Source of the DNA: Streptomyces actinomycinicus
GTDB taxonomy: Bacteria; Actinomycetota; Actinomycetes; Streptomycetales; Streptomycetaceae
Length of the DNA stretch: 64,000 nucleotides
Reading direction: 5' to 3'
Assembly: GCF_016741775.1 (NCBI RefSeq)
Contig: NZ_JAERRK010000022.1
Span: 1 to 64,000, forward strand
Part shown: positions 40,126 to 48,559 of the stretch, piece after piece
How the letters are laid out: each line of letters begins with the position of its first letter
How positions within the stretch are numbered: the first letter of the stretch is position 1
Position numbers and translations under genes: made by a program
The notes under the pieces: model-generated
Seen by the model: the letters and a program-made list of their open reading frames with translations, nothing else
The model's database searches: none
What the model was told of the DNA's origin: nothing

Positions 40126-41432
40126 CGGTTCACCTCCGGGAGGGGGAAGTCGCGGTCGGGTCCGAGGAGCGGGAAGTCGTTCTCCGTCAGCCAGTGCCGG
40201 CCGATCTCGCGGGAGCGCGCCCAGGCGGCTTCCACGGCCGGCTGGCCGGCCGGCTGGCCGAGGTCGGCGGGGGTGGGGCCGATACGGCGGGCGAGCGGTG
40301 CGAGCCTGCCGGTGTCGAAGCCGAAGACCTCGGCCGCGGCGAGACCCAGCATGCGGCGGGTCTCGGTGACGGGGATGTCGTGGAAGGTGCGGCGCAGCCA
40401 CGCGCGCGTGTCGGGCCAGGTGCCCTCGGGGTGCGGGAAGTCGCTGCCCCAGAGGATGTTGTCGACCCCGATCTCGTAGCGCTGGGCGAGTTCGCGCCGC
40501 TTGGTGTTGGTGGCGCAGACGAACACCTGCCGGTCCAGGTACGCGTGCGGCGGGCGGGTCAGTTCGGCGAACGGGGAGAGCTTCTTGCCGCCGTGCGCGC
40601 CGAGGTACAGGCGGTCCATGAACCACAGCAGGTTCGGCAGCCACCAGCAGCCCGACTCGGCGATGCCGAAGCGCAGTCCGGGGTGGCGTTCGAAGACGCC
40701 GGACCAGAGCAGGAACCACAGCGGCCGGGCCGGCCACCAGGTGACCTCGGAGACGTAGATGCCGAGGTGGTCGCCGTACTCGTGGCGCGGGGCGGCGCCG
40801 GAGTGGGTGAGCACGGGCATCGCGCACTCGGCCGCGGCCGCCCACACGGGGTCGTAGCGGCGGTCGTGGTACGGCTCCTTGCCGGCCCACATCGCCGGGA
40901 TCATCAGGGCGCCGAGGCCGGAGTCCTTCGCCCGGTGGATCTCGGCGACGACCCGGTCGACGGGTGCCGTGACGGGCAGCAGGGCGACCCCGCAGTGGCG
41001 TTCGGGGTGCTCGGACACGAACTCCGCCAGCCAGCGGTTGTGCGCCCGCGCGCCGGCCATGCCGAGTTCCGGGTCCTGGTCGCCGGAGAGGCCGAGCCCC
41101 ACGCCGAAGGGCGCGGCGGTCCGGCTGTCCACGGCGTCGGCGTCCGGGAAGACGACCTCGGCGGCCACCCCGTCGCCGTCCAGTTCCTTCAGCCGCTGCG
41201 CGGGGTCCCAGCCGCCGCGCAGGCCCTCCTCGTTGTCGCGGAACCACCGGTCGGCGAACGCCTCGTTGCGGACGCCGAGCCGGGTCATCTCCTCGCGGCG
41301 CCGGTCGCGGCCCGCGAGGAACTCGTCGAAGTCCCGGTGGAAGCGGGACTCCAGGTAGGGCCGGTACTGCTCGGTGGGCAGTCCGGCATGGCAGTCGGAG
41401 GAGATGATCAGGTAGGGGTCCTGGCCGGCCAC
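40122..41432 (-). CDS. Amidohydrolase-2 family protein (first in operon)
   Basis: A 436-residue Amidohydro_2 family protein. Motifs are ISSDCHAGLPTEQYRPYLES at the N-terminus, PVLTHSGAAPRHEYGDHLGI in the middle, and NILWGSDFPHPEGTWPDT with the conserved barrel aspartate near residue 330. The C-terminal AAAEVFGFDTGRLAPLARRI is shared with the next gene product. The GTG at 41432 is preceded by GGGAGG at good spacing. It sits 13 bases after the SDR gene and overlaps the second amidohydrolase by four bases, so the three are clearly cotranscribed. Confidence 0.87.
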   Translation of the reverse strand: MAGQDPYLIISSDCHAGLPTEQYRPYLESRFHRDFDEFLAGRDRRREEMTRLGVRNEAFADRWFRDNEEGLRGGWDPAQRLKELDGDGVAAEVVFPDADAVDSRTAAPFGVGLGLSGDQDPELGMAGARAHNRWLAEFVSEHPERHCGVALLPVTAPVDRVVAEIHRAKDSGLGALMIPAMWAGKEPYHDRRYDPVWAAAAECAMPVLTHSGAAPRHEYGDHLGIYVSEVTWWPARPLWFLLWSGVFERHPGLRFGIAESGCWWLPNLLWFMDRLYLGAHGGKKLSPFAELTRPPHAYLDRQVFVCATNTKRRELAQRYEIGVDNILWGSDFPHPEGTWPDTRAWLRRTFHDIPVTETRRMLGLAAAEVFGFDTGRLAPLARRIGPTPADLGQPAGQPAVEAAWARSREIGRHWLTENDFPLLGPDRDFPLPEVNR

Positions 41433-41445
41433 GTCAGCCTCCCGG

Positions 41446-42330
41446 TCAGTCGAGTATGAAGCTTTCGAGGTACGTCGGGTTCGCGCGGTCCAGCATCGAG
41501 CCGGCCCGCGCGCGGATCCGGTCGTCACCGGCCTCGCTCGCCGGCAGCAGCCAGAAGCGGTCGGCGCGGATGCCCTCCGCCACCAGCTCGGCGACCTCCT
41601 CGACGGGTGTGAAGCGGACCTCCTGGCCCGCCTCGCGCATCGCCGCCTCCCACTGGTCGAGGCTGCGGTACGGCGTCCTGCGGGGCCGCTGCTTGGCGTA
41701 GCGGGCGGGGCGGTTGCGGTGCGACTCCCACAGGCCGGTGCGCAGCATGTGCGGGCCGGGGAAGAGCACCGAGGCGCCCACGCGCGCGTGCTCCGCCCTG
41801 AGGTGGGCGTACAGGGACTCGGTCATGGTGACGACGGCCGCCTTGGTGACGGCGTACACGGAGGCGGTCGGCAGCGGGGCGACACCGCCGTCGGCGGAGG
41901 ATGTGTTGACCACATGGCCGGGTTGACCCGACTCGATCATCCTGGGCACGAACGCCTGGATGCCGTGGAAGACGCCCCACACGTTGACGGCGAAGGCCCA
42001 CTTCCAGTCGTTCGGGTCGTGTTCCCACATGCGGCCCTCGGCGCCGGAACCGACGCCCGCGTTGTTGCACAGCACGTGCACGGCGCCGTAGGTGTCGTAC
42101 GTCGCCTCGGCCAGCTCGAGGACCTGTTCGCGCACGCCGACGTCGACCACCCGCGCGTGCACGTCGGCGCCCTCCGCGCGCAGGTCCGCCGCGGCCTTGT
42201 CCAGCGCCGTCTCCTCGACGTCGGCGAGGACGACCTTCAGTCCCCCGGCCGCGAACCGCCGGGCCATCGCGAGCCCGATCCCGCTCGCCGCCCCGGTGAC
42301 GACGGCGACCTGTCCCGCCCGCAGTTCCAC
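41446..42330 (-). CDS. Short-chain dehydrogenase/reductase in the TetR-linked operon
   Basis: A 294-residue SDR with the cofactor motif TGAASGIGLAMARRF, a DVEE motif after beta-2 suggesting NAD(H), the NNAG motif (LCNNAGVGSG), catalytic Ser in NTSSADGG and YAVTK. The C-terminal extension of about 90 residues (SHRNRPARYAKQRPRRTPYR) is longer than usual and resembles SDRs found in steroid or aromatic degradation clusters. GTG at 42330 with GGAG upstream; a GTG two codons earlier is an alternative. It is cotranscribed with the amidohydrolases. Confidence 0.87.
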   Translation of the reverse strand: MELRAGQVAVVTGAASGIGLAMARRFAAGGLKVVLADVEETALDKAAADLRAEGADVHARVVDVGVREQVLELAEATYDTYGAVHVLCNNAGVGSGAEGRMWEHDPNDWKWAFAVNVWGVFHGIQAFVPRMIESGQPGHVVNTSSADGGVAPLPTASVYAVTKAAVVTMTESLYAHLRAEHARVGASVLFPGPHMLRTGLWESHRNRPARYAKQRPRRTPYRSLDQWEAAMREAGQEVRFTPVEEVAELVAEGIRADRFWLLPASEAGDDRIRARAGSMLDRANPTYLESFILD

Positions 42331-42412
42331 GGTCACTCCACTCCTCGGTTCGTCGGGGCCGGCCTGGCCTCCGGCCGGTGGTCCGGGGGCCGTGCCCCGG
42401 GCGGGGCCGGCA

Positions 42413-43210
42413 TCACGCGCTTCCCCCGGGCGGCGCGTCGAGGACCTGGAGGGGGTCGTCGTAGCGCTGGTGGAGGTACGGGAGCAGGGCCTGCGGGTCG
42501 ACGCGTTCCACGACCCGGCCGCGCTGGTCGCTGGTCTTCTCGCCGACGGTGATCTCCAGGAGCCGCCGTACCGGGAGGTCGGCGACGGGGTCGTACATCG
42601 ACTCACGCAGGACGACGTCGCCGCCGACCCGTTCCAGCCGGCGCACCTTCTCGTGCCGTACGCAGTGCACCAGCACGGGGTCGGTGTCGAAGCCGGAACC
42701 GTCCACCGCCGGCAGGAACTTGAAGTAGAAGTCGGTCTTGCGGGACGGCTCCGGCAGGGGCAGGTCGCCGCTCACCGCCCCGCGCACCTCCACGAAGGCA
42801 ATGCCGTGCCGGGCCAGCGACGCCCGGACGACGAGGCCGTCGCGCTCGACGGTGACCTCGCCGAGCTTCTTGGGCTCCCCGAAGACCTCACGGCCGCCGG
42901 TGAGGGCGCGCTCGTGGGTCATGGGCATCACCAGCGGGTACCAGCCGTCGACCTCGCCGTGGGCGGCGGAGACCGCGACGGAGCCCGCGCCGAGCGGGTA
43001 CCCGGGCAGCTCGACCTTGCTGATGTTCACCCGTACCAGGGGTCGTGCGGCGGGCTTGAGCGGGGGTGGCAGGACCGCCGCGACCGCGTCCGGGTCGGTC
43101 TCCCAGACGGCCATCACGCCGGTGGACCAGACGGCGGGGAGCCGTGCGCTCGCGGTGCGCGTGGCGGCGATCTCCTGCCCGGTCCGTGCGCCGTACCGTA
43201 CGCGTGCCAT
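42413..43210 (-). CDS. Acetoacetate decarboxylase-like protein
   Basis: A 265-residue acetoacetate decarboxylase (ADC) superfamily protein. The Schiff-base lysine region is conserved as VFGEPKKLGEVTV, matching the E-x-P-K-K pattern of true ADC. Other conserved stretches are VNISKVELPGYPLGAGSVAV and FYFKFLPAVDG. Many ADC-superfamily members act on other oxo-acids or catalyse aldol/dehydration steps, so the substrate is open. It is the first gene of the minus-strand operon and is divergent from the TetR gene. A perfect inverted repeat lies 34 bases upstream of the ATG at 43210. Confidence 0.87.
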   Translation of the reverse strand: MARVRYGARTGQEIAATRTASARLPAVWSTGVMAVWETDPDAVAAVLPPPLKPAARPLVRVNISKVELPGYPLGAGSVAVSAAHGEVDGWYPLVMPMTHERALTGGREVFGEPKKLGEVTVERDGLVVRASLARHGIAFVEVRGAVSGDLPLPEPSRKTDFYFKFLPAVDGSGFDTDPVLVHCVRHEKVRRLERVGGDVVLRESMYDPVADLPVRRLLEITVGEKTSDQRGRVVERVDPQALLPYLHQRYDDPLQVLDAPPGGSA

Positions 43211-43243
43211 GTCCGTACCGCCCTTCTCCTGACGGACCGTCAT

Positions 43244-43260
43244 CTGTAACAGGGTTACAG
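43244..43260. promoter_or_regulatory. Candidate TetR operator
   Basis: The perfect inverted repeat CTGTAAC-AGG-GTTACAG lies in the 102-base interval between the divergent ADC-like and TetR genes. TGTAAC/GTTACA half sites are typical of TetR-family operators, so autoregulation and control of the four-gene operon are likely. Confidence 0.75.
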
Positions 43261-43312
43261 CAGTTCGCCTGTCGGGTAAATACGCGTGCACCGACGGGGA
43301 GTTGGGGGAACC

Positions 43313-43948
43313 ATGCCGAGCGGGTCGAGAAGTGCGTTGAGTCGGGATGCGGTCCTGGAGGCCGCCGCCGGGCTGGTGCGGCAGCACGGCCCGGACGCGC
43401 TGACCATGCGCAAGCTCGCCGCCGAGCTGGGCACCGCGGTGACCTCGATCTACTGGCACGTCGGGGGCCGCGAGGCACTGCTCGACGCGCTCGTGGAGCG
43501 GACCGTCGCCGACCTCGGCGAGATCCGCCCGGGCGGGCGCACACCGGAGCAGCGCGTGGTGTCCGTGGCGCGCGCCCTGCGGCGCCAGCTGCGTGACCAT
43601 CCGCATCTGGTGGCCCTCGTGCACGAACGGGGCCTGACCGAGCGGATGTTCCTGCCCGCCCAGCAGGTCCTGGTGCGCGAGGCGCATGCGGCGGGGCTGC
43701 GCGGCGCCCGGGCCGCCGAGTTCGTCCGGGCCGTGCAGTTCCAGGTGGTCGGACATGTGCTGGTGGAGCGCCACCGCGAGCGGGCACCGGTGCAGGACCC
43801 GGGCGAGGAGGAGCTGTGGCGAGGGGAGAGCGCCGGAATCGCCGGGGACGATGCCGCCCTCGCCCGCGCGCTGGCCCGTCCGGTGGACACGGAACGACTG
43901 TTCGTGACAGCCGTACGGGCGCTGGTGCGGTCGCTGCTGACGGGGTGA
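43313..43948 (+). CDS. TetR-family transcriptional regulator
   Basis: A 211-residue TetR protein. The N-terminal helix-turn-helix (about residues 14-60) reads AAAGLVRQHGPDALTMRKLA, then AELGTAVTSIYWHVGGREAL, with the characteristic Tyr-Trp-His in the recognition helix. The C-terminal helical ligand domain (about 75-211) is unlike that of characterised regulators. It is divergent from the ADC-SDR-amidohydrolase operon, which it probably represses until an inducer of that pathway binds. The ATG at 43313 follows GGGGGA. A 22-base minisatellite begins at its stop codon. Confidence 0.92.
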   Translation: MPSGSRSALSRDAVLEAAAGLVRQHGPDALTMRKLAAELGTAVTSIYWHVGGREALLDALVERTVADLGEIRPGGRTPEQRVVSVARALRRQLRDHPHLVALVHERGLTERMFLPAQQVLVREAHAAGLRGARAAEFVRAVQFQVVGHVLVERHRERAPVQDPGEEELWRGESAGIAGDDAALARALARPVDTERLFVTAVRALVRSLLTG

Positions 43949-44032
43949 CGGCCGTACGGGCACCGCATCCCGGCCGTAGGGGCACCACGTGACCGCCGCA
44001 CGGGCACCGCGTGACCGCCACACGGGCACCCG
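43945..44032 (+). repeat. 22-base minisatellite spanning the TetR stop codon
   Basis: Four 22-base copies (GTGACCGCCGCACGGGCACCGC type). The first copy contains the TGA stop of the TetR gene (43946-43948), and copies three and four repeat the GTGA. The rest of the 329-base interval to the RING-protein gene is G-rich without a gene. Confidence 0.8.
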
Positions 44033-44277
44033 CGCCGCACTCGCCGCCGACGGCGGGGAGGCGGGGGCGGGGGCGGGGGCGGGGGCTGACGCACCGTGCG
44101 GGGCCGGGGGCGGGGCGGCGCGGAAAACCGGTGGCGTCCGAACCGGCGTCCTCCTACCGTTCCTTTCGCGGGGGCGGCTCCGCCGGCGTGCTTCCTTCTC
44201 TTCCCAACCCTAGGAATCCACAGCGCGCCCACTCTCCGCCCCCGCCTCACCACTTTTCCGCTACCGGGGGATTCCGC

Positions 44278-46884
44278 TTGTCCGCACTGACGTCCGTGCT
44301 GCTCCGCCGTCTCCGTACCGTCTACGTCGACCAGGCCGGACCACGCCCGGGCGATCCGTCGACGGCGGAGGGACTCGTCGCCCTGGAGGGCGAGCTGCTC
44401 GACCGGGGCTTCGCACCGACGGCACAGCTGCGCGCGACGCTCGCCTGGCTCGGCCCGGCCGGGCTCGCCGCCGCGGGCCGGCAGCTGGTCCGGCAGCTGG
44501 ACTCCGAACTGGGCGCCGACCGCACCCACATGCCGCTGTTCCGCAACTTCCCCGTCTCCGTGCCCGACGACACGTTCGGACTGTACGTCGACCGGGTCTT
44601 CGCCCTGCTGCTCCAGTGGCCGGCCCAGCCCTGCGTGCTGTGCGGCACCGTCGGCGGCGTGCACCCGGTGGCACCGTGCGCACATCTGGTGTGCCGCACC
44701 TGCTGGGACGGGGCGGACTACACCGGCTGCCCGATCTGCCGTCGCCGGATCGATCCCGACGACCCGTTCCTGGTACCGGGCGAGCCGCGCCGGCCGCGGG
44801 ACGTGGCGGCCGGTCCGCTGAAGCTGCTCGCACTCGGTACGGACGTCCGCGCGGACACGGTCCTGGTCCTGCGCACACTGCTGGCCCGGCGCACTCCGCT
44901 GCCCGCGCAGGACCGTGCCGACCTGCTGGTGCTCCTGGCGCACGCGCCCGCGGACCTCGGCTGGTTCCCGGCGGACGTCCCGGTCCGCGAGACGAAGGCG
45001 CTGGTGCTCGGCACCCTGCTGCGCGACCGGCGCACGCGCGTGGCGGCCGGCGAGCTGCTCGACACCCACCTCACGACGGCGACGGACGTACTGCGGCTGC
45101 TGTGCGTGTGGTCCGGCGGCGCGGCCGACCTCATGGCGCCGCCGCGGCTGCGCTCGCTGCCCCGGGCCCTGCGCGGGCGGCTGCTCGGACTGCTCGACTC
45201 CTTCGCGGTGCCCTCGCTGGTGGAAGACGTCCTGCGGCACCCCACGGTGTGGAAGCGGGCCGCCGAGACCCTGCACCCGTTCGAGCACCACGCCCGCCAC
45301 CCGCGGGCCGCGCTCGCCGTCGCCGTGCTGCGCGGCACGCCGCTCGTGCCCGGCAGCGCCCTGGCCGAGGCCCTGCTGCGGACGGCGGCGGCCCATCCGG
45401 AGGCCGTACGGGTCGCGGGCGACCGGATCAGGGCCGCCACCTGGGGCGCCCGCGTGGAGCAGGCGCTGGCCGAGCGGGACGCCGGCGCCGCGCTGGCCCT
45501 CCTCGGGCAGCGTCCGGGTGAGCTGCTGCGCCGGCTCGACCATGTGCTGCGGCTGCAGGAACTCGGCGTACTGCCGGAGGAGTTCGCCGAGGCGTTGCGG
45601 CGCACCCTGCCGAAGGCCGGTCCCGGTCCGCTGCTGGCCGCACTGGGCAGGATGCGGGTCCGTCATCTGCCGGGCGGGCGCCGGGTGTTCTTCCCGCGCG
45701 GACAGGTCACCCGCTCGTTCACGACGGACGACACGCGCGTGCCGCTCGCCGCGGCGGTCACCACGCGCGTGTGCGCGTTGCTGGAGGCCGAGGCGCTGCG
45801 CCGGCTGGCCGGCTCGCCCCGGTTCGACCTCGCCGTGCTCGACTCGGCGCTCGCCGGGCTCGCGGTGCCGTCCGTCGAGCGCGCCGCCGCCAAGGCCCTG
45901 GTGGCGGTGCCGCGCGGCAGCACCCAGCCACTACCCGAGGGCGAGGTGCTCAGGCTCTTCCTGCACTGGACGGAGCCGCTGAAGGTCCGCGTGGACCTGG
46001 ACCTGTCGGTCGCGCTGTACGACGAGGACTGGGAGTTCGCCGGGCTGTGCGACTACACGAACCTCGTGTACGGCGACCGGTCGGCCGTCCACTCCGGCGA
46101 TCTGACCTCGGCTCCGGCACCGGACGGCGCCACCGAGTACGTCGACCTGGACCTGACCGCGCTCGGCGAGCGGAACGTGCGGTACGCCGTCCCCGTGGTC
46201 TTCAGCTTCAACAACATCCCGTTCGAGGAGCTGCTCGACGCCTTCGCCGGCTTCATGGCGCTGCCGTCGACGGCCGAGGAGGCGCGCGGCGCCGGGTACC
46301 ACCCGCGTGCGGTGCGCCAGCGCTACGACCTGGAGGGTGACTCGCGCATCCACGTGCCGATGCTGGTCGACCTGCGCCGCCGCACGTTCCTGTGGACGGA
46401 TCTGCACCTGCCGTCGGACGACGGACACCACGACGTGGACCGGCACCGGGCCGCCCTGGGCCGGATCGCCGAGGACCTGTTCCAGTACTTCGCCCACGGC
46501 CGTACGACGCTGTGGGACCTCGCGGTGTGGCACGCGGCCGCGCGGAGCGACGAGGCGCTGGTCGTCCGGCGTGCGTCCGCTCCGCTCAGCGGGGACGAGC
46601 TGTGGCACTACCGGCGCCGGGACGGGGAGGCGCACACCGCGTTCGCCGCCCGGATACGGACCCTCGGGGAACCGGACCGGCGGGAGGCCGCGCGGGACGC
46701 GGCGGACGCCGACGCGCGGGCGGGTGAAGCGGCGGTGAAGAAGCACGTGTTGCTGGCGCTGGTGCACGGCGGGGTGGCTCCGGAGAACGCGACGGGCGCG
46801 GTGTACCGGCTGCTGCCCGGCCCGGCCGACGGCTGCGGCCTCACCGCGCTGGCGGCCGGGGATCTGGTGGCGGCGCTCGGCTGA
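44278..46884 (+). CDS. RING-finger and TerD-like domain protein (MXAN_6230/SCO0854 type)
   Basis: An 868-residue protein. A canonical C3HC4 RING finger lies at residues 119-154 (Cys119, Cys122, Cys134, His136, Cys139, Cys142, Cys151, Cys154), a fold that in eukaryotes serves ubiquitin ligases. A long helical repeat region follows (about 180-560, rich in LL and AL pairs, HEAT-like by eye). From about residue 568 comes a TerD-like segment (VRVDLDLSVALYDEDWEFAG, then SAVHSGD and YVDLDLTALG), as in tellurite-resistance calcium-binding proteins. The name comes from a family I recall under MXAN_6230/SCO0854; its function is unknown. TTG start at 44278 with GGGGGA upstream. Confidence 0.85.
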   Translation: MSALTSVLLRRLRTVYVDQAGPRPGDPSTAEGLVALEGELLDRGFAPTAQLRATLAWLGPAGLAAAGRQLVRQLDSELGADRTHMPLFRNFPVSVPDDTFGLYVDRVFALLLQWPAQPCVLCGTVGGVHPVAPCAHLVCRTCWDGADYTGCPICRRRIDPDDPFLVPGEPRRPRDVAAGPLKLLALGTDVRADTVLVLRTLLARRTPLPAQDRADLLVLLAHAPADLGWFPADVPVRETKALVLGTLLRDRRTRVAAGELLDTHLTTATDVLRLLCVWSGGAADLMAPPRLRSLPRALRGRLLGLLDSFAVPSLVEDVLRHPTVWKRAAETLHPFEHHARHPRAALAVAVLRGTPLVPGSALAEALLRTAAAHPEAVRVAGDRIRAATWGARVEQALAERDAGAALALLGQRPGELLRRLDHVLRLQELGVLPEEFAEALRRTLPKAGPGPLLAALGRMRVRHLPGGRRVFFPRGQVTRSFTTDDTRVPLAAAVTTRVCALLEAEALRRLAGSPRFDLAVLDSALAGLAVPSVERAAAKALVAVPRGSTQPLPEGEVLRLFLHWTEPLKVRVDLDLSVALYDEDWEFAGLCDYTNLVYGDRSAVHSGDLTSAPAPDGATEYVDLDLTALGERNVRYAVPVVFSFNNIPFEELLDAFAGFMALPSTAEEARGAGYHPRAVRQRYDLEGDSRIHVPMLVDLRRRTFLWTDLHLPSDDGHHDVDRHRAALGRIAEDLFQYFAHGRTTLWDLAVWHAAARSDEALVVRRASAPLSGDELWHYRRRDGEAHTAFAARIRTLGEPDRREAARDAADADARAGEAAVKKHVLLALVHGGVAPENATGAVYRLLPGPADGCGLTALAAGDLVAALG

Positions 46885-46982
46885 CGCCACGGCGGGCGGG
46901 AAGCCGGTGGCGGCACTCGGCCGACGCCACGGCGGCCGGGCCCTGAACGGTCTGGGCCGACGCCACGGCGGGCGGCCCAACC
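46866..46982 (+). repeat. 40-base minisatellite spanning the stop codon of the RING-protein gene
   Basis: Three copies of a 38-40-base unit with GACGCCACGGCGGGCGG as the best conserved part. The first copy contains the last codons and the TGA of the RING-protein gene; in later copies TGA has become CGA. Confidence 0.8.
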
Positions 46983-47103
46983 GGACGCCGGGGCGCTCGC
47001 GTTCACGGGCGTGCGCGTGTGCGACGTCCGAGCAGGGTGGCGGCTCCGGGGCGCGTGCCCGGCACCTGAGGGACGGCGCTGTCGGTCGTGGCCCGTATCC
47101 TCA

Positions 47104-48102
47104 ATGACCATGCTCGAAGACCGTGCGACCGCAGTGTCCTCCCCCACCCAGTGGCCGGCCGCGTATCCGAAGGGATACGCGGTCGTTGACGTGGAGACCA
47201 CCGGCCTGGCCCGGGACGACCGGATCATCTCGGCCGCCGTCTACCGGCTGGACGAGCGCGGCGAGGTCGAGGACCACTGGTACACGCTGGTCGACCCGGA
47301 GCGCGATCCGGGCCCCGTGTGGATACACGGTCTCACGAGCGAGATGCTCCACGGCGCGCCCCTGTTCGGCGACATCGCCGCGGAGTTCGCCGCCCGCCTC
47401 GACGGCCGGGTGCTCGTGGCGCACAACGCCGTGTTCGACTGGCAGATGATCGCACGTGAGTACGCGCGCGTGCAGAGCGAGGCGCCGGTGCGGCAGCGGC
47501 TGTGCACCATCGCGCTGTCGAAGGAGCTGGGGCTGCCGCTGCCCAACCACAAGCTGGAGTCGCTGGCGGCGCACTTCGGCGTCGTACAGCAGCGGGCGCA
47601 CCACGCGCTGGACGACGCCCGCGTGCTGGCGGAGGCGTTCCGGCCCAGCCTCAGGGCCGCGGCGGAGAGCGGCGTACGGCTGCCGCTGCTGGAGTGCCGG
47701 CCGCTGACGGAGTGGTCGGACCGGCCGGTGCCCCGGCAGGCCTCGGGCGGCCAGGGCGGTTACGGCGGCTACCGGGCCGGCAGCTGGCGCCCCTCCCGCA
47801 AAAGGCCCGCATGCCCCTATCCCAACCCAGGTCGCTACGAGGACGGCAAACCCCTCAAGCAGGGCATGCGGGTGGCCTTCTCCGGTGACACGTCGACCGA
47901 GCGCGAGCTGCTGGAGGACCGCGCCGTCGAGGCCGGGTTGCACGTGGCCACCAGCATCTCCCGGCTGACCAGCCTGCTGGTGACCAACGACCCGGACTCG
48001 GGCACCTCGAAGACGGTCAAGGCCCGGCAGTTCGGCACGCCGATCGTCGACGAGGCCGCGTTCGGACAGTTGCTCAGGGACGTCGAGCCGGCCGACGACT
48101 GA
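47104..48102 (+). CDS. DEDDh-family exonuclease with C-terminal BRCT domain
   Basis: A 332-residue protein related to the DNA polymerase III epsilon subunit. The exonuclease domain (about residues 20-190) has ExoI AVVDVETTGLARDDRI, ExoII VLVAHNAVFDWQMI, and ExoIII HHALDDARVLAEAF, giving the DEDDh residues. A Gly/Arg-rich linker follows, and then a BRCT domain (about 255-325, LKQGMRVAFSGDTSTERELL, LVTNDPDSGTSKTVKARQFG). The BRCT domain suggests targeting to DNA ends, nicks or phosphoproteins, so repair rather than replication proofreading is likely. The ATG at 47104 is followed by a second ATG two codons on; the ribosome binding site is weak. Confidence 0.9.
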   Translation: MTMLEDRATAVSSPTQWPAAYPKGYAVVDVETTGLARDDRIISAAVYRLDERGEVEDHWYTLVDPERDPGPVWIHGLTSEMLHGAPLFGDIAAEFAARLDGRVLVAHNAVFDWQMIAREYARVQSEAPVRQRLCTIALSKELGLPLPNHKLESLAAHFGVVQQRAHHALDDARVLAEAFRPSLRAAAESGVRLPLLECRPLTEWSDRPVPRQASGGQGGYGGYRAGSWRPSRKRPACPYPNPGRYEDGKPLKQGMRVAFSGDTSTERELLEDRAVEAGLHVATSISRLTSLLVTNDPDSGTSKTVKARQFGTPIVDEAAFGQLLRDVEPADD

Positions 48103-48129
48103 GCCGACCTGAGCCGACCTGAGCCGACC
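48100..48129 (+). repeat. Three exact 10-base repeats starting at a stop codon
   Basis: TGAGCCGACC occurs three times in direct tandem, the first copy being the TGA of the exonuclease gene. A diverged fourth copy (TCAGCCGCCG) follows. Confidence 0.9.
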
Positions 48130-48271
48130 TCAGCCGCCGGCCGAGCGACGGCGGGCCGCCCGTCGACCGGTGACGGGCCGCCCGTCGGCCGATCGTACGA
48201 ATGGGTGATTGCCACACGACTCACCCGGCCCCCGCTCGCCCGGGGATCGGCGACGGCTCACCCTGTGGCGC

Positions 48272-48505
48272 ATGGCGACATGCGAAGTTTGCGGCAATGA
48301 CTACGGAATGTCCTTCGAGGTGCACGCGCAGGGCGCGGTGCACGTCTTCGACTGCTTCTCCTGTGCGATCCACCGCATGGCCCCGATCTGCGAGCACTGC
48401 CGGGTGCAGATCATCGGCCAGGGCGTGGAGGTGGAGGGCCACTGGTACTGCGGCGCGCACTGCGCCCGTGAGGAGGGCAGGGCCGGCATCGTCGACCGGG
48501 TGTGA
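48272..48505 (+). CDS. Small multi-CxxC zinc-finger protein, hypothetical
   Basis: A 77-residue protein with four cysteine pairs: CEVCGNDYGM, CFSCAIH, CEHCRVQIIG, and CGAHC. The repeated CxxC plus HRMAPICEHC is zinc-ribbon or LIM-like, and the segment GQGVEVEGHWYCGAHCARE is typical of LIM-type knuckles. It probably binds two zinc ions and acts through protein or nucleic-acid contacts; no function is known. The ATG at 48272 starts the conserved part; an upstream extension to 48209 is arginine-rich and unlikely. It precedes the SURF1 gene. Confidence 0.8.
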   Translation: MATCEVCGNDYGMSFEVHAQGAVHVFDCFSCAIHRMAPICEHCRVQIIGQGVEVEGHWYCGAHCAREEGRAGIVDRV

Positions 48506-48522
48506 CCCGGTACCCGCCTGAA

Positions 48523-48559
48523 TGCACCCCACGGCCCAGGGGTACCGTCGTGGGGTGCA
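48523..48559 (+). promoter_or_regulatory. Inverted repeat covering the SURF1 start codon
   Basis: TGCACCCCACG (48523-48533) and CGTGGGGTGCA (48549-48559) are perfect 11-bp arms around a 15-base loop. The right arm includes the GTG start (48555-48557) and the bases just before it, so the hairpin would hide the translation start. It lies 18 bases after the zinc-finger gene stop and could also work as a terminator. Confidence 0.6.

Noticed and set aside
43450..45666. 738-codon minus-strand frame under the TetR and RING-protein genes
   Set aside because: Shadow of two well-supported plus-strand genes, with low-complexity translation.
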